This document shows, piece by piece, positions 13,696 to 23,700 of a DNA stretch of 64,000 bases (positions within the stretch are counted from its first letter, which is position 1; every line of letters begins with the position of its first letter). The position numbers and the translations under genes were made by a program. The notes beneath the pieces are model-generated. The model saw only the letters and a program-made list of their open reading frames with translations, was not told the origin of the DNA and made no database searches. Source of the DNA: Camarhynchus parvulus (taxonomy: Eukaryota > Chordata > Aves > Passeriformes > Thraupidae); assembly GCF_901933205.1 (NCBI RefSeq), contig NC_044600.1, positions 9,028,501-9,092,500 on the forward strand. The letters are read 5' to 3'.

Positions 13696-16600
13696 GATCC
13701 TGTGATATGCCATATCTCAAGTACCTCTGAGTGCTTTTGGTACTTGAGCCTTACCCATAACTGACAATGTTTCCATGTACAGTGTCACCTGTGTCACCCC
13801 AGAAGCTGCTGGGACATTTAGTGTCAAATGTTGCCTGTTAAGATGGCTCAAGTCCTGCTTCTTTAAACAGAAGGTACTTTTCTGCCCCACTGAATCATGG
13901 CTGACGTAGCTTTCAAATGCTGTCACATAGAGATGCTTTACTGCAGGACAGATGCAGCTGGGGAGCAGTGATAAAATTTGGGTTAGAAAAAGTAAAATTA
14001 TATCCAGGTTTTAAGTTTTTTAAAATTTGTTTTTGGAAGCACATTGTCTTTGCTGCTCTGTGTACTTGCATGCTTCCTGGCTGCAGATGAGTGCTGATTA
14101 AACTTCTACTCTTATACATATTTGAGCAGCACTTGTGTTGATAGGCAGCAGAGGAATGTACACTCATGAAGAACTTAACATTGCATTTCACCAGCTGGGA
14201 ATTGGTACCCTGTGCTGTGCATTTGTTCTTCCTACTCCTTGATGGAGAACAAAAGGGGGAAGAGAAAAGAGAAGTTTGTGGAATAATCAGCTAAACTGGA
14301 GCCTATGTTAGGGACTGCACATGTGCTGTCTGTTCTCACAGCATCTCTTATTAATGTGCACTGTTACATGCTCAGGCCACTGCCTTTGAACTTGTGCAAT
14401 GGAGCAATGATAATAAAATATTTTTAGTTAGTGCTATTTTAGTGCATGATATATTTGTGCTGCAGCACCTTTTGCTCACATTCTAAATATTGAAAAGTTA
14501 AAATGAATCTTTGTGTGTCCATAAATTATGGTGCTTAAAGATTAAAATTTTGGTCCCTGCATATCCATACCCTTAAATTTATGAACTCGTAAAACACTCA
14601 CTGTGTTTCTTTGTGATTTGTGTCTGTTTTATTCAGACATGATGCATTAATGGAGTACACAGTTCCCAAACGACATCAGCTCTCTGGAAACCTATGAAAC
14701 CTTTCTTGTGTTTAACTGACTTTACACTATTGCTGTATAAAATCAGAATGTTATGAAGATGAGTAGGAAACTTGCAGATTACATAAGGCCTGCTTTGGAG
14801 CTACTGTGCGAGCTGTTTACAATTGCAGTCTGCTCTTTGCTCCCTTGGATGATTGTGATGGTTCATTTTCACTGACAATAGTGCCTGCCACTGATAAAGA
14901 GGGACAGTCTGGATTTGAGGGGAAACATTTGAATATCAATGATATTGTATTTATAAAAATTGTCCCTTGGGGGCAGAGCATTGCTGCAGATGAGCAAAAC
15001 CCAGTTTACTTCTTGTAATCCATTACTACTGCTAATTTGTTGTTCTCGTTAGGAACCTTCTGCTGGCCATGTGAGAAATTATTTCTTTTGCTGGCATATA
15101 GATCCCTCTGAACTCCAAAATGTCAAACAGAACAGTAGAAATGGAAAGGGAGGGGGATCCACCTCAACCTTGCTTTTGAATTCAGCAGCTCAGCTTGGGC
15201 ATCCGAAGGGCAGCTATGGGAGGTAATGCCTCCTGCCCGTCTCAGTTAAAGAAAAATAATCTGTTCAAGTGAAAGCATGACAAGATGTTCAGGGTTTCTC
15301 TAAGCTCATTAGACAGCGAGGCGGTGGGATCCCCGATGAAGCTGATTGTAGTGGAAGGCTCAGTCCCAGGTCAGGCAGCTCAACCTGCTAGGAAATAGGA
15401 CAGAATAGCTGGAGGAAGGGATCCTGTACCACTGCATATAGCCTGGCCACAGTAACTGCTGCAGGGAAGAGAATTCTGGATGCAGGAGATGGGAATAAAA
15501 ACCACAAGTTATTTAAAAATTAAGGAAACCTGTATCGGATGTACAATGAACAAAGGCCATCTTTAAAGCTGATGGCCTCCCTCAAAACAGAATTCCTGTT
15601 CATCAACACTCCCTCAAATATCCCACTTGCATGGGAACTGGCTACAGGCTGCCTTCCTACTGGTCTGGGACTTTAGAGACATAAGAGAAAAGGTAACTGT
15701 CTCCAAGTGGGTGATCATTCTCTTATGCACCCTGTCCACATGCAAATATTTTGGATAAAGATGACTGCTCTCTATCCAGCCCAGCTGATGCAGGCAGCTT
15801 TGTAGGAAAGTCATCCTGATGCTTTTTTTCTGGTCTCTTTCCTTTTTGTCTCCCTTCCCTTGCTCCTTAGAGCAGAGGACTGTAACCTTTTATGCTCTGC
15901 ACTGAATGCCAACAGCTGAAGTCTGTGGAATGGAGGCTGCATGCTGAGGGCGAGCTGAGAAATGAGTTATGTGGTCTGTGGCTGGCAGGAAGCAAACTCT
16001 CTTGAGTATGTCAGAGCCCTGCTGTGCTTATGGGTGTTAGTTTCAGATGGTTAGTAGTAAGGGTACCACTAGATGTGTCTGATATGTAATACAAGATGTG
16101 AGTAGAGCGCAAAATGACCACTAAAACTATAGGAGAACCAGTGTAGCCATGATTGTTTTTTGTTGTTTTTTTGAGAAGAAATGGCTGGAAACAACCACTT
16201 CTAGTGACTCATTTGCTCTGTCCATTTAGACTGTGCTGGTAAACATTACGCTGACCTTAATTTGTGCCTGAAATCTACTTTTGCCTTGGCTGGAATGGTG
16301 TTAGAATCCAAATTTTTGGGACCGTATATGTAAAGTTTCTATTTCGAGAATTCTAACGTATTTATAAGTATTTTGTGGAGGGGAGCTCAAGCCGTGCAGG
16401 TTTATTACCTGGTGCATTCTGTATGCCTGGGAACAGCAGCACTTTGGAAAGAGGCTCTGAAGCTTTGGGTGAGTGAGCCAGGGACAGATGGGAATAGAAG
16501 CAAGATGATCTCTATCACTTCTGGTATGTTTGAAACTGTGGATTATATAATTACCTGGGACCATCTGACTGAACATCTTCTGTTGGTCCATCTGGTCTCT

Positions 16601-19443
16601 CCCTGCCTCATGATGGACTTAGTGACACAGTTTTTGGATCAGCCCTTGCAGTAATCTCCTTGTGCTCTGACCATTTACAAAGTTTCTCTTTTGGTTTTAT
16701 TCTTTTGTTAGTTTCACACAATATTCAGTGTGTTGCCTTTTGCTCTAGTCTATAAACTCAATTTCCCCTGCTTCAGTTTGTGATGGGCTGATGACTAGGC
16801 TGGTCATTATAGATATTTCCTTTCTTATATTTAGTGGTACTGTACCTGTGACAGGACTACTATTTTGTAGCTACACAATAAAGTAAGAAGTCTGCCTCAT
16901 ATTTTGAGAACAAATTTCGATCATTAGTAGTTTCTTATACTCTAAACCAAATGTTTTGCCATACAGAATTTAGTGATGTTTCTGCAAGCTAAATGCAGTT
17001 TTCTACATTTCTTCTCTGTGTGTGAATTCATCTTTAAGTTCTTAAGCTTGAGAAATGTTTCTGACTCATTTCCTTTATATCTTGCTCTACTGTAGGTGGG
17101 AGGTTTATGGTTAGGATGTGAAGTTTTCCAGATCAAGCAGTGGGAGGCTGCTGCAGGTGAAAAACTCTGCTTGGTACACGGATTGCTTTTCATGCTTAGT
17201 TTGTTGGAAAAGTGAAAACTGTGCAGGAGGGGAGTTTTCTTCTGCTATATTTGCAGTGGTACAGGACATCAAAATCTCTGGTGACAGTTGTTGCAGGGGA
17301 GGACAATTGTATAGGTTAGGCAACAAAAGCAAATATTATTTCAGGCCTTGTTTCTAATTCTTTAGGATAAAATTAGGGCTTAGATTGTTATGAGAACATT
17401 GTGAACAGAAGTAAATAAAACAAAGTTGCAGAAACCTGAAGCTAAGGCTGCTTATTACTGGACTCATTGAAGTATGGACATAGCACAGAGTTTACAAATA
17501 CAGGATGCAATTTTGTTTCCCAAATAATAGCCTTCTACTTTCAGATGTCTCTTTGTTCTAGGTGCTAAGCCAAGTCTGTGAAAGTCACTTATATCTGCAG
17601 TGTGTAGAACCTGCTATCAATTAAACTGAACAAAGCAAGCATTTGCTGCCTTTGGTGAGGATAAAGCAAGTGTCTTGTGTTCTCTGCCAAATTAACATTA
17701 TAGCTAAACTGCTTTCTCCCCTGGATTGTACCTTGTAAACTGCTGAAATGACTCAACAGAGAAGAGTGAGCATCCAGTGAAGTCTCTTCTTGGTCCAGCC
17801 ATTCTAACTCTGGTGATAGCAGCACAGAGTTGAATCACTGGTATGCTCTGCTCAGAGCCTGGCTGTGAGAGTGGAGCTGCATCACAGAGCAAGGACACAG
17901 GCTGTCACCATTGGCTGCTGCTTGCAGGGCTCTGTAAATGAGTTTTGCATTCCTTGCCCCTCAGTCTCATAGAGCTGATCTGGATCATGTTAGAAGAGCT
18001 GAGTGCCCTGGAAAGGGATGTCCTGTGCTTCCTCAGATAGGCAATCCTACAGTTGAGCAAATAAAACAGAGGGAAAGATTCCTTTACTTCTGGCTGTCCA
18101 TGACAAGGTACAGTGAGGTTTTTCAACTCTGACTGAATAAGAGTTACCTGAAGGTCCTGTTGGTGGTAGCCATTAGGTAGGACCAATCTCTTATGAATCC
18201 CTCAGGTCTGAACCAGGCAGTCATGTTCACTAATGATGACACAAAACCCCAGAGTATTACCAAATGCCTGGGCCAGGATCTGAGAGGTTAAGAGAGACCT
18301 GAGGGAGGTGTTATTCAGTTTTATCCTGTTCTGCCCTGTGACCTCTGCTTATGATGCCTCTTAGGACGCAGGAAGGTGAAATATTTGATCTGAGTCCATT
18401 TGGCCATTCTCACGTTTTTTCATTTCAAATGTAACTCTGGAAGTCTGAAGCCATGTCTGCTTTGCAAAGCTGTGCATCCAGTGCTCCTTCTTGGTGCCAT
18501 GTGTGCTGGGCCAACAGATTTCATAACAAATGGGAGCTTGTTGGCTGTTTGGGGTCTGTGGTGCTGCTGATCAGCTGCAGCCCTGAACCACTCCCTCACA
18601 AGAGACTTCTCTTCCAGCTGCTCTCCTAACCCTGACCTGAACAGCTTCACCACACCCTCCTTGCTGTTTATCATTACATCTTGTATGGGAAGGAGTGGCA
18701 GCTGTCTGGATGGGGCTGTCTCCCAGCTTTGCCTTTTCCAGAAGTATGGGTAGGAGTTTCTCCTGGACACCAACTGTCTTGGGGTTAACTGGGCTCGCCC
18801 TCCTCTGCCAGTCTCAGTGTGTGTGGGCACCAAGCTCTCCTGAAGACAATAAGGACATGTATGATGGACCACACTGGTTCAGCAAGTTCTAGGTTCTGAC
18901 TGTCTGTAATGGAAATGAGCTGTCCTAACTACCACAAAATATAGCTTAGGTTTTTCAAGTAAGAAGAATTGGTATGTATTTTAGTGAGTGTGGGTTGTTT
19001 GGTGGTTTTAAATTTTTTTTTAATGTGAAATGGAACAGGCACCAAGGTCTCTCTCAGTTTTCCTCAGCGATTTGCTCTTTTTCTCTCAAACCTCTCCCAT
19101 CCCCCAAAACTCATTGACTGTTATTTTCTCTGAGAGGAAAAGGTGCTTGTTCAAATAATCCTGCCTCTCTGGTGTGTTGCAGGCATCAAGGCTGCTGTCA
19201 CAGGCTATTCTCCTTTGTGGTCCCAGTAGCCTGAATAAGTGGTATGTGGTTTTTTGTAGTATTTTATCCCTTCCACCTGCCCTGCCTGAGGGGCTATTCA
19301 TTGTATCCCTGTGCTGTTTTTGCATAAAGTATTGCATCAGGCAGCAAAAGGGATATGGTGCTGAATTTAAACAGCTGGATGTTGTGTTGTGTATTTTTCA
19401 AGCAGACTTGAATGAACTGTGCTCTCTTTTTTCTCCTTTTCAG

Positions 19444-19494
19444 TGTGAGTCTGTCCATTCTGAATGTTATGACCATCACATATTTCTAGCAGAG
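19444..19494 (+). other. Possible 51-nt exon flanked by good splice signals
   Basis: A strong acceptor (pyrimidine tract from about 19420 ending CCTTTTCAG at 19443) is followed by 51 bases and then by GAG|GTAACC, a reasonable donor. The 51 bases are 17 whole codons, open in one frame only (CESVHSECYDHHIFLAE). An in-phase cassette exon would look like this. I do not recognise the peptide, and by chance a 64-kb window will contain such acceptor/donor pairs, so this is only a candidate. It ends about 80 bases upstream of the LTR element at 19572. Confidence 0.15.
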
Positions 19495-19844
19495 GTAACC
19501 AGGTTTTTCAGTGGTATATTTTACCTGTAAGCCTATTGGAGATTTTCTTTTTTGCCATCACCACACACCACTGTGCTCTTTAAGTGGGGTATATTTTACC
19601 CATTTGGCATAATCAACCATAGTCTTGATTGGTTTTGAATGTTTTGCTGAAGGACTTGGCATGGCCTGGTTTTTGGTAGTGGGGAGGCCACAGAAGTGGC
19701 TTCTGAGGAACTGCTGGAAGCTTCCACCACATCTGGCAGAGCTGATCTTTGATGGCTCTGGAGTTGGACATGCTGCTGGCCCAATTAGAGGTTGGTAACC
19801 CCTCTGTGATGACATATTTAAGAAGAAAATCCAAACAGCACACT

Positions 19845-20241
19845 GGCAGTTCTTTCCCAGGGCTGGCGAGGTGCCCCCGGCGGGGCCATCCCGGCTCAGC
19901 CCCGGCGCTGTGTGATATGTGCTACCGCAGCCGCCGCCATCTCGGTGCGGCCTGCAGCGAGCCCGGCCTGCACGGCCGCCCCAGCCAGCCCGCTGCGGGC
20001 AGGAGGGCAGGGCCGGCAGCGGCTTCTCCTGCCCGGGGCCCTCACCAAGAGAGGCCTCAAACAGCGCCAGAGCCGCCACTGCCCGCACAGTGGCAGCAGG
20101 GCCGCCTGGCCAGCTGTGAAAACATGGCGGGTGAACCTAAACCTGACACTGAACCTAAACAAGATCAACCTCTCAGTGCTGCAGGATCCTGTAGGAATCT
20201 TTGAATTGGTGGAACTTGTTGGCAATGGTACCTATAGGCAG
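19845..20241 (+). pseudogene. 5'-end fragment of a GCK-IV (TNIK/MINK1/MAP4K4-like) kinase
   Basis: GCK-IV kinases are Ste20-family serine/threonine kinases of the cytoplasm acting in JNK/Wnt and cytoskeletal signalling. The plus-strand frame at 20161-20241 reads [20 protein letters not shown] and then NGTYRQ. This matches the family's start, '[20 protein letters not shown]' followed by 'NGTYGQVYKG', where the glycine-rich ATP loop begins. Homology stops at the Gln; the next codons (QFCF, stop at 20254) are unrelated, so the rest of the kinase domain is absent. The only good ATG (20124, AAAACATGGCGG) opens a different frame that stops at 20202, so a frameshift separates start and kinase sequence. 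The first Gly of the loop motif after TY is replaced by Arg. The preceding approximately 260 bases are GC-rich, like a 5' UTR. It cannot encode a kinase. The homology call is strong; which paralogue is the source is open, with TNIK favoured by FELVELV. Confidence 0.75.
19868..20130. other. CpG-dense island, about 25 CpGs in 263 bases
   Basis: This is the only CpG-rich block in the window. Manual counting gives about 25 CpG dinucleotides between the GGCTGGCGAG near 19861 and the ATGGCGGG at 20124, while the flanking LTR sequence and the rest of the window are CpG-poor. It fits a 5' UTR/first-exon CpG island carried in with the kinase fragment. Retention of CpGs implies either a fairly recent arrival or an unmethylated state in the germ line. 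Whether it acts as a promoter cannot be seen from sequence. Confidence 0.75.
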
Positions 20242-20700
20242 CAGTTTTGCTTCTAGTCAGAGAAGAGAAGGAAGCAAAGACCTGTGAGGGGAAAAAACAT
20301 GGCGGCGGCAAGGTCAGTGGGAAAAAAAGTGGGGGAGGAAGTGCTTAAAGAGTAGGAGCTGAGATCCCTCTGCAGGCCATGGTGAGGATCATGGTGAAAC
20401 AAACCGTCCCTCTGTAATACAGAGATCCACTCACAGCCTACGGGAAAAGTGCTCACACCAGAGTGGGTGGAGGCCAGAGAAAGCTGTGATCCAGTGAAAG
20501 ACCTGAATGGACAGAGAGGTCCCTTGCTTCCAAACTAGAACAATCTATCCTTAGAGGATGGCACCCTGTGGAGAAATGACCCATGTCACATCCCTCCATG
20601 TTTACCTGTGAGAGGGACCCCACAGCACAGCAGAGGAAAGCCATTAGAAGTGACAGATGGGGTATTACACAAATTCCCCATGCCCTTATCTCTTAAGACT

Positions 20701-23700
20701 GCTAGAACTAGTTCCTAGCACATAAAAACTTCATGTTACTGGATTTGGTCACAGGCTGTTCCATCTGCATTAATGCTTTTTCTCCAAAGTATTATTTCTC
20801 TTATTATAATTTATATCTGAGGACTTCTGTTCCAGTATCAGGATTTGTAAAAGGGTAAATTACCTGAAGTGAAGATTACATGCATGAATGTATATATTAT
20901 AGCTGAAGTCCATAGAACATAAATCTCTTTCTGGGTCAAGAGATTTGAGGCAATGGTTTTTTTTCCAAGGCAGAAAAGTTGTTTAATCTCCCCAAGTGAA
21001 ACAAGGACCACTTTTCCCCCTAATGTCAAGGCTGATTGTTGTGGTGCTTCTTGTTCCAACAGGGCTGTACCATTTTTATCCATGACAGTCCTTCCCTGCT
21101 TGTTCAATGTATATGTAGGACAGACCACTCTGCTACCTGTGCCTGCATCCAGGCTGGACATGCACATGGCTGATGGCACCTGGCTAAGGACAATACTCAG
21201 CCAAGACTTTTGGGTCTGACCTAAACAGTATCTCTAGGGGATCTGGAAAATGGGCTGAAACACGTGCATTAGTTTTTACTTCCAGTGTTAAGAACTCTTC
21301 CCATTTGGCCTAAGTGTTACAATTTTGAAAGAGAAAAGCAGCCATCTAAGTTTCAGTGTGTCCTTGAGAGTGGGCTAAAGTAAAACTCCAGCATACAGTA
21401 ATAAAACTATTTCGGATACTCTAAAATAGGCGTATTTGTTCTGTCTGTGGTTGACCCAGGTTTTGAGGATAGAGTAGCTTGCAAACATGTATATTTTCAT
21501 AGCATGTCATGCTATGAATCTCAGGACTCCATTTCAGCAGTAACTTCAGAGAAAGCAATATCTTTAACAGTAATGGTCAGAATTATAATAATTGTAAGAG
21601 ATCCAGCTTCTTAAAAATCTGGGGGAATTTGAGGAACTCTGCTTTATTTTGTCCCTGTGTAAACTAGCTATCTCTTTGCATATTGTGAGGGTTGTGAGCT
21701 TGCTATCAATTTTTCCTCTAGATACATTTTTATCAGTTTTTTTTGTGATACTTTTTTGACTAAGACTCTTGGTAAAAAGAAAGGAAGGCTGTGTTCTAGG
21801 ACTCTCTAAGGGTTTGGTCTCAACCTCTGCAGTTGCAGCTCTTCTTCATGTAAATAAATTAAAACTTTGTGGGAAGGACACTGAACCTTGTAGTCAGTCA
21901 TAAACTGGCTCTAAGTCATGACTTATCTTTGTATCTTGCTAGCAGCAAACATTTATTTATAAAAGTAGCGCAGCTCCAAAGGAGTCTTGTCTCTGTCAGG
22001 CACTGATAACTGGATTATATTGTTTACTGGATTGTGCCAGGCCTACATTCAAATCCCCACCTTGAACCAGTCACAGCAGAGACTTAGCTCAGACACTCCT
22101 TACACTCAGGAATCCCTTGTTCAAGTCTTGGCTTTATGCAGTTTCCTGGTCTCTCACTTTATTAGAACTAAGTGATTAACCCAGGACCTTATTATCTTCA
22201 CTCTAGAAATTTCTTTGAACTCCCTCCTCTTCTTCCTTTTCTTCACTTACTGTGTGGGGCTGCCCTGATATTCAGTCTGCAGGACGCAGACCTCCCCCAG
22301 CCTTCCCAGTCTCCAGACAGGTCTGTAGCAAATCCAAGGACCTCTGCCATGTGTGCAGGCAGTACCACAGACCTTGCTTTTGGTGAGGACTGCAGGCACT
22401 GAGCAGAAGGTGATTGTTGCTGGGCTAGAGGAGACCTTATTTATTGCTTTTGTTGGAGCCCAAACCAGGTCTGGTGTGTCCCTGTCTGTGCTGGAGCAGA
22501 AGTTTGGATGGGCTGTGGGGCTCTGCTTCCCTCCCACCCCTGCAGCCAAGGAGTCATGTCACCTCTGCAGTTATACTGCTGACAGCAATAATTTCTGAGT
22601 TGTTCTGTTTCAATAGGATTATAATACCATATTATCTCATTACAGTAGTGTTAGTACTTGAAAAACATCTTCAGTGGGAAATTAAATGAAGAGGAAGTTG
22701 TAAAAGTACAGTAAACTGTTGCCCTTGTGGATGTCAGTGATGCTAAGAGCATGAAGAGGGCTGGAGGGTCTCATCTGTACTGAAGAGTTTCTTGCATTGT
22801 GGAAGCTGCTGCTTTTGTCTTTGCACCATTACAGCTCATATATAAAGCTCATTCTAAATATTTCTAGAAAAAATACAGTAAGAAAGTTTTGTTTCAGCAA
22901 TGGTTGAAAGACAATGCTATGGGAAAAAGTGGGAAATCACCATTCCTAAGATCTTATGATGCAGTTAGCATTTCAAATTATTTATTTTTCTAAGGGAAAA
23001 GGGAGAATAAAAGTGGCTATTTGTAAAAATGCTATTTCTCAGCTAGAGTCTTCTTTTAACCCATGGGTGGTGATTTTTCTGCCTTGAAAATGACTTGAAA
23101 CAATTCAGCTCTGCTGATGTCATTGCTGTCTTTTGCTTTCTGGGGAAATAGAATGCATTTCTGTTTTTATTAATTTCTTGAGGTGGGCAGCTTTTGTGTA
23201 AAAAGTGGGCTTGGATAAACACTCATTTTTGAAGTTGTCTGTGGAATCACATTATATCCTGTTTGAAAAAGAAGACAGTGCTGTGGAAATGAAAAATGAG
23301 TTTGTGGAAAAAGTTATCTTTTCTCTAAGATACTACGGAAATAGTGTTTCACAGCAGGGTTTATTGCTTTTCCCTAAGATATATAGACACGTGTTATCAG
23401 TTTAATACAGCTACTGGACTTACAGAGGAATAACATCACTTCCAAAGTTGCAGATAATACTGAGTGGATCTTAGGTAGTCAAAGAACTTTGCATTAGCTC
23501 AGCTTTGGGCTTTGTTGTTGGTGTCTCTTAGCTTCTCAAGAGCTTTTGTATAATTATTTTAGTATTTCTAATTTTCTGTTCACAAAAGTATAACTAATAC
23601 AGGTTATAGCCTTTTAAACGAAATTTTCCTCCCAGCAAAATGCCAGGCTATTTAAATGCAAATGGCAAAGGGGAGAAGTACGAATTATCTCACTGGATAT

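Larger units (their letters stand above)
7569..19571. other. Unique DNA, no identifiable gene
   Basis: About 12 kb with no domain, RNA gene or transposon that I recognise. The largest open frame is 150 codons on the minus strand (18420-18872), in a GC-richer patch. It has no recognisable motif and no upstream features. Other frames of 60-120 codons overlap on both strands. Short items noted separately are a perfect inverted repeat at 11733-11751, a GT-rich run near 13660-13695 and a possible small exon at 19444-19494. A GC-richer block at 15140-15460 contains isolated CpGs but no frame I can name. Confidence 0.55.
19572..20700 (+). mobile_element. Diverged avian LTR-type element, interrupted by an insert
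   Basis: Two blocks match a very common avian/passerine LTR-type repeat. The left block (about 19572-19845) contains the motifs TTTTTGGTAGTGGGGAGGCC (19671-19690), then ACAGAAGTGGCTTCTG, GCTGGAAGCTTCC and ACATATTTAAGAAG. The right block (about 20242-20700) contains CAGAGAAGAG, AAGGTCAGTG and then the degenerate GC-rich units of this family, which repeat the theme 'ctgcag-cc-catgg-tgagga-catggtg'. The two blocks are continuous in the family as I remember it; here they are separated by about 400 bases of unrelated GC-rich sequence. The element carries no coding capacity. Most of its expected CpGs have decayed, so it is old. The left edge is placed at a TGTGCTC typical of an LTR start; the right edge is uncertain by 100 bases. 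The family name was not assigned. Confidence 0.7.

Noticed and set aside
18420..18872. 150-codon minus-strand frame
   Set aside because: No recognisable domain, no splice or promoter context, and overlapping plus-strand frames in the same GC-richer patch.
19558..20088. 176-codon minus-strand frame, the longest in the window
   Set aside because: It runs antisense through the LTR block and the GC-rich insert. Stop codons are rare there because of base composition, and no motif is visible.
20298..20355. Second ATGGCGGCGGC start followed by AAGGTCAGTG, resembling a first exon with a donor
   Set aside because: AAGGTCAGTG is part of the repeat family itself, and the frame stops after about 18 codons.
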